This document shows, piece after piece, positions 1-11,024 of a stretch of 64,000 nt of DNA (the stretch's first letter is position 1; each line of letters starts with the position of its first letter). The translations under genes and the position numbers were made by a program. The stretch is from Diphasiastrum complanatum (Eukaryota > Streptophyta > Lycopodiopsida > Lycopodiales > Lycopodiaceae), in contig CM055111.1 in assembly GCA_029204225.1 (NCBI GenBank), forward strand, positions 27,922,340 to 27,986,339, written 5' to 3'. The notes under the pieces were generated by a model. The model was not told the origin of the DNA. It made no database searches and was given only the letters and a program-made list of their open reading frames with translations.

Positions 1-1000
1 ACAGAAGATAATTTACTAAAGCATTAAGTTTGGAAGTGCATAGAAGATTCTGTGTAGAACTAAGTTCGAAGGTCAAGGCATTCACGATTCAGATTAATTG
101 GGAGTGTTGGATTATTCTCCTTTTTACTAATCGACTAATCAGTTTTAATCCTCATCCATTGTTTATCCAGTTCTATGGATTTTTCCGTGTTTTTCTCTTT
201 ACAGTCCAGACAATGTCACCTGTCAAGAATTACAAATAAAATTACATTGTCACATTTTTTGCATTTGTGCGACACTATCGTCTGTCAGGAATTACGTGTA
301 AAACTGCAGTGTTGTTTTTTTCTCATTTTTCACTTGCAAAATTGCAAAGTCACATTTTTTTTGCATTTTTCAAAGTGCGTCAAATGTTAAGGAAATGACT
401 CTGGCAAAGTGTGGAGCTACCCCAATATTAAGGAAATGATATTTTATGACACTATCGTTTTTTTTTCGCAAAAGCCGATACTATTGTCTTTTTGCGACAT
501 TGTCGTCTGTTGTGGCAGTTTTAGTTCATTTCTACAGAGTGATAGTTTTAGTTCATTTATGCAGATAGTCTGTTTATGGCCAATTGTCATCGCTTATCAG
601 CAATCAATTTATGAGAAGAAACTCGATGAATGCCAGCGGACTCCAGCCAACCGGCAATCGCATTTGATGACCTAACTACTTAGTATAAATCAGTTGTCTA
701 TACATCTCAATTATCATCAGAAAATGTTATTGTGAATTGTGAAGGAGTTGAGTGTTATTACATGACGCTTCCTGCACTCTCATCAAGCAGATCATTCACA
801 ACCAGAAAGTATGCTACTGCTTATCAGTAGAGTTGCTTATTTCAGACTTATTCTCAGTTACTCAGAGACAACTTTAGAGTGCGCAGTTTCTATCCGCTAT
901 TGTCTTGCACTCATTAGACTCATTAGCATCTGATTTTATTTTTCTGAATCAATACTATTTCCTTATTGCGTTCATTTTGTGTCAGAATGCATGCATCTCT
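1..1000 (+). mobile_element. Copia-type internal 3' end and LTR
   Basis: A purine stretch at 100-104 is followed by TGTTGG at 105, the usual polypurine-tract to LTR junction of plant copia elements. Downstream DNA is T-rich and non-coding. It has a TATA-like TATAAA at 683-688 and imperfect repeats built on the words TTTGCATTT, GACACTATCGT and TAGTTCATTT. The right LTR end is not certain; I place it near 980-1000 by loss of LTR-like character. The 5' partner would lie outside the window. The short reading frames here look accidental. Confidence 0.5.
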
Positions 1001-1231
1001 ATATTGCTTTTGTAACTGATAGAAATTGTCTGAGAATTCAATACTTTATGTTTGGCTACGTAATCACCTAGTATCTAGCAAAGTTAGTTGCTAAATATTG
1101 AACGTGATTTCCATCACTACTGCTTTGTTCAAGTTTTGATAGGCGTAGTCATGCATTGGAAGTAGGAAGTTTCCGCATTCCATTATCTACCTATTTCTGA
1201 CAAAAAATACAATTGTAAATGATGATATTCC

Positions 1232-1376
1232 TATGATCTTACGAAGTCATATCATGTTTCAATGAGATAGAATCAGAGGAAGAGGAAGATGAATATGAGG
1301 GTGGCTCACATTCTCAAAGAGACATGGGAGGAAATTTACGAGTATATTTAGACTTAGATTCAGATGAGTGTTGAGA
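1232..1376 (+). pseudogene. Acidic C-terminal coding remnant, unrecognised
   Basis: One frame reads through a run of Glu and Asp (ESEEEEDEYEGG) to a TGA at 1374-1376 and ends in YLDLDSDEC. A short acidic tail like this occurs at the end of some plant hAT transposases, but no hAT dimerisation motif is visible upstream. The call is weak and the fragment could be chance coding. Confidence 0.2.
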
Positions 1377-2403
<1,027 letters not shown>

Positions 2404-2444
2404 AATCATTTTATGAAATCTTTCATTCTATTTCATTTTTGTTA

Positions 2445-2447
<3 letters not shown>

Positions 2448-2491
<44 letters not shown>
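2448..2491. repeat. (CT)n microsatellite
   Basis: A second pure CT tract of about 22 repeats lies 50 bp after the compound microsatellite. The two probably share a history of slippage or duplication. Confidence 0.95.
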
Positions 2492-2494
<3 letters not shown>

Positions 2495-2499
2495 TTCTC

Positions 2500-3944
2500 T
2501 TCCCCTCATTTTATCTTCCCTCCCTTTCTAATACTATTGTCCTCACTTTCTCTCACTTTTTATCATCACTTACACAAATCTTATCCCAAAAACAAAAGAC
2601 AAAAAAGTACCCGCAATCACCACAATGGAAGCACTGGAAGGTAGTAGAGCACACCAAATGCAAGATCGCACCTCCAAACGCTCCAACATCTACAAAAAAA
2701 GTGAGGTAGAATGGGCTAGATCGCGCAGAAATGGCGAAAACAAACAGATGTCAGAATTTGCTGTCCAAAAGTGTTCAATTCGACGTCCACTTTTTTGTAC
2801 CATGTCTTGCCAAAAATGGCAAGAGTCGCTTTGTTGACCTAGATGATGCAATGCGACGTCCGTCAGATTGCGACATCGAGGTCAGATGTCCACTAATTTT
2901 TTTTCAAAAACAATGCCACGCTTGATCCATGTCTGCTTGTCGAAGTGCGACATGTTGTATTGCAACAGCTATTTCAAAAATTAATTGCCGCCGGAGTTTG
3001 CCGACCACCAGACGTTCAATTTGGGAATTTATGTGCAAACATCAGATTCCAACGTGTTGGATTGTGATTGGTTATAGAATTTTCGAAAATCCGTTGGACG
3101 TCCAGGTCGCATTGCTCGCAAGATGCCAATGTGTATACGTGCTAATAATTGTGGGCACATATACAAATTAACATCTTGATTTCGATTGGACACCAATACA
3201 AATAAATGTCATCTCATCACATGCTCAATTGAGCTACATTGCCCCATGTGCCAATCATCCAGTTCCATGTCTCATTGTTTCCAAGAAAGTGACAACTCAT
3301 AGCTTGTCTAACAAGCGCTATGCCTTGAAAGACAAAGATAGACTGACTTGCCCTTAATGTCATCCCTCCCACTATTGTATTACACGCACACACATACACA
3401 GGTGCTCATTTGCTATGAGTTTTTGTATTTGGAGGATGTTTTATATTCAAAGTCAGTGAATGGCGACCAAGACTCATAGTGTTTGTTGACACATAGCCTA
3501 TTATTGATCTAATGTTAAGTTCCATTGTCACAAAAACACCCACTTATAAAAAGGCCATCTTCTTGAGTTGAATTAAGAGTGTACTTGATGCTTGACTCTT
3601 GATGTCCATCTCTCCTTTTTTATTTCTCCCCACGCGCACATACATATATAGTACATATATGGTTGACGCACCTTCCATGCATGAGCGCTCTGACAGGCTT
3701 GAAATTTGACGTCCACACCCAGGTTTCTCAATCCAAATGTATCTTCCTATTTTTGTCTTTCATATTACGTATTTGAAATGTTAGCTTTCAATCTGAAAGG
3801 TAAAAAGCTTTCCACATTCTCAACACAACCTATCTTAGGACAAGATCTTACGAGTCTTTTAGTCCGCCTTTCAAAAAAGAAAGAAGAAGTTCTTAGTCTG
3901 CCTTTCAAAAAGAAAGAAGCTTAAGGTTTAAGTTTTCCTTTCAA
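2500..3944. other. Non-coding DNA upstream of the LBD gene
   Basis: No convincing gene is visible. The word GACGTCC recurs at about 2782, 2853, 3098 and 3707, each time in a different context. An alternating TATATA stretch lies near 3645-3660. Two adjacent direct repeats around 3860-3920 share AGTC(C/T)GCCTTTCAAAAA. The short ORFs here have no recognisable content. Confidence 0.4.
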
Positions 3945-4558
3945 TTGAAGATTTGCCTTTCTTTGAGGCCTTTGACGTGCATTGAAGTGCGAAGCCTTAG
4001 TTTTAGCAGCCTTCCATCGTTTGCGCACTTCGCCGCCCGTCATTCTCTCAGCTACTGTTTTGAGTTCATCGCTTCTCCTCTTTTGCGCTGCTGTTACGAT
4101 CTTTCCAGCCGCTTTAGATCACCATCATCGATTTCTTTCGCCCAAGCAGAAGAAAACAGAAGGTCTATCTCCTGTGTGATCGCTCCATCATCTGTTCAAC
4201 CTTTTGGCTGCTTCCAGTTGAAGATCTGTGAAGAAAAAGGCTCAAAACTGTGAGCTTATGATCTGGCTGGCTGAGAATAGCAATGGAAAGATCAATTTTG
4301 TATGCTTAGTTTGATGAATTTGATATGTCATATCAAGCAGTAGAGTCTGTGATGTTTTTTATATCAATCGAATGTTCAGCTCACGGTTTGCTTCGAGTTT
4401 TTTTTGAGACTAAATTTTTTTGCCTTGTTCAGTGACCAGAAGACAGACGTGAGAATTAATCTGTGGAATCTTCGGCAACAGTTTCTGGTCCTTGGGATTG
4501 CATGCAGCGAAGGGTGCTCCTTAGCCAAAAGAAAGGCTGATATTATTTGTCCACGGAG
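3945..4558 (+). promoter_or_regulatory. Probable 5' flank and leader of the LBD gene
   Basis: This region lies directly upstream of the LBD start codon. It is less AT-rich than its surroundings, with pyrimidine-rich patches such as 4020-4100 that look like a plant 5' leader. Several short frames are open, but none matches a known domain. A TATA-like TTTTTTATATC at 4355-4365 is a possible core promoter element about 195 bp before the ATG. The transcription start and any leader intron cannot be set from sequence alone. Confidence 0.35.
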
Positions 4559-5136
4559 ATGCGAGGATCGAGCACAACCCCTTGTGCAGGCTGCAAACTC
4601 CTTCGGAGAAGATGTGCTAAAGAGTGCATGTTTGCCCCTTATTTCCCACCAGACCAACCTCAGAAGTTTGCATGTGTTCACAAAGTGTTTGGGGCTAGTA
4701 ACATCAGCAAAATGATTCAGGTCTGAAATTGTAATATAAGAGCTTAAGCTTTATGGTGAATCCTGTTCTGATAACTTAGTAATTTTGATATTGAAGCTCT
4801 AACGAGAGGCATCTCTTCTGATAACAGGATCTGCCATTGCATCAGAGAGGAGATGCAGTAAGCAGTTTGGCTTATGAAGCATCTGCACGTGTTCGAGACC
4901 CTGTCTATGGATGTGTGGGAGCAATTTCGTCGTTGCAGCAGCAAGTAGCACAGCTTCAATCCCAGCTTGCCCTAGCAAAAGCAGAACTTCTATGCCTACG
5001 GATGCAGCAATCAGCAAGGGGCGCAGCTGGAGTTTCCCCACCACATACACCAGAATCATCTGATTTGAATCATCACTACAAGCCTGCGATGTCAAAGAGT
5101 GAGCCGTTGGTATCTTCAGACAGTTTCTGGATTTGA
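4559..5136 (+). CDS. LOB-domain (LBD/ASL) transcription factor, class I, two exons
   Basis: LBD proteins are plant-specific nuclear DNA-binding factors that act in organ boundary and lateral organ development. Exon 1 is 4559-4720 (54 codons), the GT-AG intron is 4721-4827 (107 bp, phase 0), and exon 2 is 4828-5136 (102 codons plus stop), giving 156 residues. Exon 1 carries the zinc-finger-like block C-x2-C-x6-C-x3-C (residues 9-23, CAGCKLLRRRCAKEC) and the start of the GAS block (FGAS). Exon 2 completes the GAS block and has the invariant RDPVYGCVGAISSLQ. It also has a leucine-zipper-like L-x6-L-x3-L-x6-L, which marks class I. The intron sits at the usual LBD position, between the codons for MIQ and DLP. 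The ATG is the first after an in-frame TGA at 4538-4540. Codons and splice sites are intact, so this is likely a working host gene. The C-terminus is short and unconserved; I cannot name the orthologue. Confidence 0.95.
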
Positions 5137-7399
5137 TGCTCATTGATAGCCTAGGATGTTTACTTTTGAAGAAGTGGATCAATTTCACAGGTTGGAAGAT
5201 TTAGAACCATCTTTCTCACACTAAAAGGAGAGTGGTGGCTTCGATCAAAACAGATAGGATTTTTCGGCATCAAAATATTTGTTTATTCTTTCCAAGTTAA
5301 GCTCCCTTCTGACAATGGTCTTTATGTGTATGGGAGTTATCACTAAATAGAACTTTAAATAGATACAGTATACAAGAGCCCTTATCGAGGCTACTATTGG
5401 GTACTGAAGATTCTCTAGATATATACCCTTGACTGGCTTCAAAAGTATAGTTTTGTTACTTTGAACAAGTTTGAAGACACCTAAGGGATTACAGAACTTG
5501 CATTCACCTAGTTCTTCTTTCTCTAATGAATCCGCGTACTATCCGTTTGAATCATTTCTGCTGCCATTATATTTGTGAATGGGTTAGATGAGATGGACTG
5601 CAAGTTATGATGTGAACGCAGCTTTTTTATTCTTGATCAACTGCTGCTGCTATCAACACTTTTCCCGTAAGAAAAATTTAGCTAACTACTTGATAAATGA
5701 GACATATGGCTCTTTTTAGTGCCCAAATGAAACAAGTCTAAAGAACCAAAAATCATGGCTGGTAGCAGACTCTAAAGCCACTTAAAAGCTTTATCATGAG
5801 CCTGAGATGTAAACTACCATACAGCCCATACAGTCCAATACCACAATGTCATGTTTCAGCTTAGAGGATGACATAGCTTGGCCTCTAAGGTTTGGCTTGG
5901 TTTCTATATGCTATGCAATGGCACATCAAGTTCACTATTATCTTGGAACCGCATCTCTAAGGAATCCTCTCTCATAGCTTAACAAGCTTGGACATAGCCA
6001 AGAGCTTACTTAATGGCACTACACTAGAAAGCAGTAAGATAATACTTCATCTGTCCTTTGGTACCACTGCATCAGCTGAGTCCCATAGTGGCATCCCTTA
6101 GAACATGATATCCACAATATCCTATGCATGATGGAATCAATAGTCTAATCATTAGTACTATATGGGGTGACTTTGAGAGTCAAATTTTGCAACTCTAGGT
6201 TTTGTTATGTTTAGTTGGAGATCAAGTCAACAATCCTATTGCAAGTGGATCTTCAAGAAAGAATAAGCTCAAGGCGTCACAAGCTTAAATTATGTATGAA
6301 GAGCTTACCATCCCTTGATTGTAGGTGAAATGGGTCCACATTTATTATAGCTCATGCACAAACACAATGGTTTACCCTTGAGATATGTATGCCAAAGGAT
6401 ATGATATTCTCATCTCCTTGCAAATCTTGTAACTAGCACATAATCTATGCCTATATATATGATGTAATTGATGGTCTATTACTTCAAATTTTGATGGTCT
6501 TGTTTTGTTATGTTGAGGTAGTATCCTAGACTTAGCATCCACTTATTGATATTGTGAATTCCTTATAGAACTAATGATTTCTTAAAGATGAGCATTTGGA
6601 GTCAATACTTTCCTAAATGTTTTCAACTTATCATGTACCTTGAAAATATCTATCCTAGATTCAAGTTAAGAATAATTAGCATATTGACTCACCTCCAAGA
6701 CATAGAACAATCAATATTGCACACTCTAGAGCTACAACGAAGACTCGATAGATACTAGTGTCACACACCACCACCTATCCACCTCTCGTCTATCAATATG
6801 TTTATGAGCAAGTAAATGGTAGAGTATTGTCTTGCGATAGACATTTGTACTCCATCAGCCATCTATGGAAGAATGTATGCCATTTGAGGCTTACTACCCC
6901 TATACAAGTTTTTGGCAGTCAATTACGCATGCACATAATCTCAAGGCAATTGATATAACCTAGCATTGCATACTAGAACATACTATTGAACTCATTTTAT
7001 AACCTTGACTTGCGCGAATCTTTGGTTAATCTCAATTTTTATATGCAAGTACTAATTGTCAAAAATATGTTTATTATCGATGTAAGTTTAAATTTCTACT
7101 ATATGTTAATGCTTTCATAACCTTGTTGGGAGTCTTTGGTTGATCTCAATGTATCAATGCAAGCACAAAGGCATACACTTATTAGTTACCTTAGAATATT
7201 ATACTAGATGTTGATGTTTTTAATTATGTATATGTTTCTTTGAAAATATACTCTCATAATATCTTAATGGTTTGAATGCTAATGAAGACCTTTGCTCTCT
7301 TCAAAATATTCTACACATAGAATTGACAATTTGATCAAGATCTACTCAACATAGCTTGATAGAATTGAAAGCAAATCAAAACCTAATTTTTTTTGAAGT
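5137..7399. other. LBD 3' flank and anonymous AT-rich DNA
   Basis: The first 100-200 bases are probably the 3' untranslated part of the LBD gene; no clear polyadenylation signal stands out. From about 5700 on the sequence is non-coding on both strands and I recognise no repeat family. The right end may include the rest of the minus-strand copia LTR, whose inner boundary I could not fix. Around 7010-7200 a phrase near TCTTTGGTT(A/G)ATCTCAAT occurs twice. Confidence 0.4.
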
Positions 7400-7842
7400 A
7401 ATTCTCTTTAAATAGGCCATAAAATAGCAACAAATCATTCATTACCACTCTGCAATATAGATTGATCAAGCTTCCAACATGGATTCTTTTGACAAGTAGA
7501 AGAGAACCAAAAATAACACGCTAGTCTTGACTCTAAAGCTTCCACATGTAGACCCTACTATTTATAGTAGTAAATGAAGTCTCTCTCTCCTCCAAATGGA
7601 TGAGTTTAGCCAACCTTATCAACAACTAGCCCTAAAGTAGTCATATTAGCTAAAATTGCCAAACTAAAGCTAAAACTGAACTTTTAATGACTAAGTAATC
7701 AAATAAACTTGGAACCAACCTAAAAATAGTCATGTGAACTGGTTTTACTCGTGGGAACCAACCATGTATACTTTATTTCATATTTGGCCTCATATAGACC
7801 CAAACTATGTAGAAAAATGTTGGCATTTTTCACACTCCAACA
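7400..7842 (-). mobile_element. Copia 3' LTR, minus strand (inner end uncertain)
   Basis: Read on the minus strand, an LTR begins at 7842 with TGTTGGAGTGTG just inside the end of the RNase H frame, as in many plant copia elements. A good TATA box, CTATAAATA, lies on the minus strand at 7559-7567. The far end (lower coordinates) has no clear CA-3' boundary, so 7400 is a rough limit. Confidence 0.5.
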
Positions 7843-8078
7843 ACTAGTTTTAGCATAGATTTAGAACATAAAGCAAGATGTGATCTATGCTTAATGAAGA
7901 AGTCTTTTCCCAATGATTTGGTGAAGATATCAGCCACAAATTCCCTTGAAGAAACATGTTGAAGCTCCACCTCCTTTTCCAAGACTTGATCCCTCACAGA
8001 GTGATGTGCAACCTCAATGTGCTTGCTCCTTGCATGAAAAAATGGGTTGTTAGCCAAACTTTGAGCTGAAACTCAATT
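7843..8078 (-). pseudogene. Copia RNase H C-terminal fragment
   Basis: The minus-strand frame ending in the LTR at 7830-8057 contains LANNPFFHARSKHIEVAHH, then a block ending FVADIFTKSLG. These are the closing motifs of Ty1/copia RNase H (ANNP.FH.R.KHI and DIFTK.L). The coding part breaks at about 8078, where unrelated sequence begins, so only about 75 codons remain. The element was cut before or during later insertions. Confidence 0.85.
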
Positions 8079-8305
8079 TGTAAAGTTGGCGGCTAAAGAG
8101 AGTATTCAGGTTAAGGCATTTCATGAATATCTGGACAAACAACAAAGTCAAGCAAGCATGTCATATTCACATTACCAATTGAGAGAAGCTTGAACAATGC
8201 CACTAGCAGCTGCACCTATCTACGAGGATCAAAATCAACATTGGAATCTTTTTTTGGATGGTGTCGGCTACCCATTTGTCAATGAACAAGGTTATCAAGA
8301 ATGGC
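8079..8305 (+). pseudogene. Unrecognised coding remnant with one in-frame TGA
   Basis: A plus-strand frame runs from 8079 to a stop after PDPYGY at about 8303-8305, broken only once, by a TGA at about 8186. Composition is protein-like: charged residues in the first half (KLAAKESIQVKAFHEYLDKQ), then a Trp/Tyr/Pro-rich C-terminus (HWNLFLDGVGYPFVNEQGYQ). It begins where the minus-strand copia fragment ends. I do not recognise the family. It could be the 3' exon of a host gene or the tail of an element protein. Confidence 0.35.
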
Positions 8306-8539
8306 CACCAGACCCATATGGTTATTGAAAATTTGGCAAGTTCATGTTCTTGTTAATCATCACAAATAAAGCATCAGGTTTTACATAAGCGAATCAATAT
8401 CTATGCTTTTCCTGTAGCAGACAATCATATTTTGTAACTGAATAATCACTTTTTTCCAACTTCGTCACCACGACATTCTGCAGGATTCAAGTGTTGAGGT
8501 AGGTGTCATGGGACCACCACCAATTTTGGTGGGGGATAC

Positions 8540-10019
8540 TATTGGAAGGTTTGCGGATCCCAAGGCAACCCTAACCCTAGTTAATAAGTGAGAGGGATTT
8601 GGCACCTTGCATGTGTAAGTCCAACCCGATGATCACATAGTGGCTTGTGTAGGGTCTTTTATTAGTAGCTGGCAACCACATGCTAGTTAATAATTGCCTA
8701 ATTACTAAAAGCACTGAGACGTTAGAGGCATTTAGAGCTGTTTGATCCCTATCTAAATGTATATATTACTTTCGGGAGATGCCACCGTCATATTATACCA
8801 TTAATCATTCTACAAGATTCAAGAGCATTATAGTGTGACTATTAGGATCATGCTTGAAGAAGCTGAATTTGTTAGATTTCTTATGCTCAGCCTTAAACAA
8901 ATCATTCAAGTAATGAGCATCCTAAAAACCGAAGGCCGACAACATATTTTCGGGCCTTCACATTTTTCCCTTGAGATTTTTTGTGCCTTAGAAATCATTT
9001 TAAGGCACCTTCTCCTTCTTCGCACTTTTTTTTTCGCTCCTTAGCAAAAAAAGCGACACACTGGCCAAGTGGCCAGAATGCCTTAGAAACCATTCTTAAG
9101 GCACCTTTGTTTTTTCGCCTCCTGCGCCTTTTTTTGCACTAGCGAAAAATGCGACACACTGGCCAAGTGGCCAGAATGCCTTAGAAACCATTCTTAAAGG
9201 CACATTTTGCATTTTCGCCTTCTTCGCCTTTTTTCCTTCATGAAAAATGTGACACACTGGCCAAGTGGCCTGAATGCCTTAGAAATCTTTTTTTTCGTCT
9301 TTTTCGCTGCCTTTAAGCTAAAGTACCTTCACCTTCTGCCTTTAGTTTAAGGCACCTTTTCCTTCTTCTTTGCCTTCAGTGTAAGGCACTTTTTTGGCTT
9401 TTTCCTCCTTTTTTGCCTTCTTCACTGCCTTGAATCTAAGGGTGCCTTAGGGATTTACATACCTTTAGTGTAAGGGCACCTTCTGGAGTTGCAAACCTTT
9501 AGTATAAAGGCACCTTCGGGTTTTTCGGGTTTTCACGATTTTGCTGCATTGGCTGACTGACGTCGCCAACTTATCAGCAACCCTAGCAATAGCTAGACAA
9601 CCAAATATCCCAAAGGCGGTTGGCGGTTACCAACTTTGTACATATGAAAAGACTGGCGTAAATGACATTAAAGGCTTGTAAGATATTTTGTCTCTCGACA
9701 CTTGTAAATATATATATTAGCTGAATCAGGCTATGTAATTGCTAATTGAGTTAATGGAATTTCTCTTTCAATCAGAGTTTTCCGTAGCCAGTGTTATCAC
9801 ACTCAACAAGCTAAAGTTTTATTTCAAGCTATTGTACTCACTGTTGATATTAATCAGAGTGCAATTTTTGTCTGACTACTGTGTCATTCATTTGTGCTTT
9901 TGGTATGAATTCTTCTACTTGAATATTTTTGCTGCTAACTGTTGTGTTTCTGTTCCTACACGCCACGCTCAATTCTCGAGCTTCCACTGCCGCTCATGCC
10001 CACACACGATTTTACGACA
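8540..10019 (+). mobile_element. Copia 5' LTR (about 1.48 kb)
   Basis: The right end is firm. LTR DNA ends in CGACA at 10019 and is followed at once by a tRNA-Met-type primer-binding site. The left end is placed near 8540, where TATTGG (expected TGTTGG) follows a GGTGGGGGA stretch. That arrangement looks like the polypurine tract of a preceding internal region, so an earlier tandem copy or recombination is possible. A TATA-rich stretch at 9706-9718 is the likely promoter. The U3 carries tandem repeats, listed separately. No 3' LTR partner is visible within the window. Confidence 0.65.
8996..9290. repeat. Tandem repeat in the copia LTR, about 98-bp unit, 3 copies
   Basis: Copies begin with CCTTAGAAA at 8996, 9081 and 9179, with a partial fourth at 9277. 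Each ends with GACACACTGGCCAAGTGGCC. Inside each, CTGGCCA-AG-TGGCCAG is a short inverted repeat; the third copy has one change. The position upstream of the TATA box suggests enhancer-like repeats of the LTR. Confidence 0.85.
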
Positions 10020-10030
10020 TGGTATCAGAG
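10020..10030 (+). other. Primer-binding site, initiator tRNA-Met type
   Basis: TGGTATCAGAG directly follows the LTR terminus CA with no spacer. This is the standard plant copia primer-binding site, complementary to the 3' end of initiator tRNA-Met. Confidence 0.9.
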
Positions 10031-10151
10031 TGGGCATTTCAGTAATCTGCATTTCTACTGTAGATTATCAATCTTGTTTCTATCAAGACGTCTTTCTAGC
10101 AAATGCACAGCCAACTGTCGTTGTTTGTACCAACGATCTCGTTCAACCAGA

Positions 10152-10935
10152 ATGAATTTATCATCTAGTTCATCTCTCATTGACAAACTCAATGGAGATA
10201 ACTACCATCTCTGGAAATTCAAGATGAAGGTTATACTTCTAGCCAAATCACTATGGGACATAGTTGATGACATAGAGCTCAAACCAGAAGGTGATGCCGT
10301 CATCACCAAGTGGAGATTGAGAGATGGCAAGGCATTTGCCATGAGCACCCTAAACATCAAGGATACTCAGATCAGCCACATATGTGCTGCTCATACCGCT
10401 AAGGATGCATGGGACATCCTAGCCCAGAGGAAGATCAAGACTCTACCCACAGATGGAGGGGGAGAGTACATCTCCATAGAATTGTTCTGCAAGGCCAACG
10501 AGATACTTCAACAATACACAACTAGCTACTCACCTCAATCCAATGGTGTAGCTGAGCGGAAGAACCGGACACTCATCAAAAGTGCCCATGCCTCTCTTCC
10601 AAAGAAATTCTGGACGGAAGTTGTTACTACAGCTGCCTATTTACAGAATCGATCCATCACCAAAGCCCTGAATAGCAAGACACCGTATGAGGTGTGGATA
10701 GGATCAAAACCACCACTCAAACATATTCGAGTGTTTGGATGCATCTCTTTCGCTCAGATTCCTGAGGACCTAAGAAGAAAGCTAGATGACAAGAGCAGGA
10801 AAACGACCTTTATCGGCTATTCCCCATACCACAAGGCATACAAGCTCTACAATTTGGATACCGAGAAGGCATTCACTAGTAGAGATGTCATTTTCTTGAA
10901 AGACCAGTTCATCGACCACAAAGAGAATCTCTACA
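10152..10935 (+). pseudogene. Copia gag fused in frame to integrase by internal deletion
   Basis: The frame starts at the ATG at 10152, about 120 bp after the primer site. It opens with a copia gag N-terminus (DKLNGDNYHLWKFKMKVIL, later DAWDIL). Near 10420-10435 it jumps without loss of frame into the integrase core: TDGGGEYIS contains the second catalytic Asp and NGVAERKNRTL the catalytic Glu. It then continues through the integrase C-terminal region (FGC, then GY.....YKLYN). The rest of gag, the protease and the first part of integrase are gone, and RT and RNase H are absent. Homology stops at about 10935, where the next gene remnant begins. The frame stays open to 11009. The protein cannot act as an autonomous integrase because the first catalytic Asp is missing. 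Confidence 0.85.
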
Positions 10936-11024
10936 TGACGTATATTAGATACTCTCATTGGAGACAATATGTGAATTTGGTAAGGATAGTATTTTTAAAT
11001 TTTAAGTGACTGTAGTCGTAACAG

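Noticed and set aside
4404-4715. 103-codon plus-strand frame overlapping LBD exon 1, and its minus counterpart
   Set aside because: It is out of frame with the conserved cysteine motif. The true frame starts at 4559 and is fixed by the LOB blocks.
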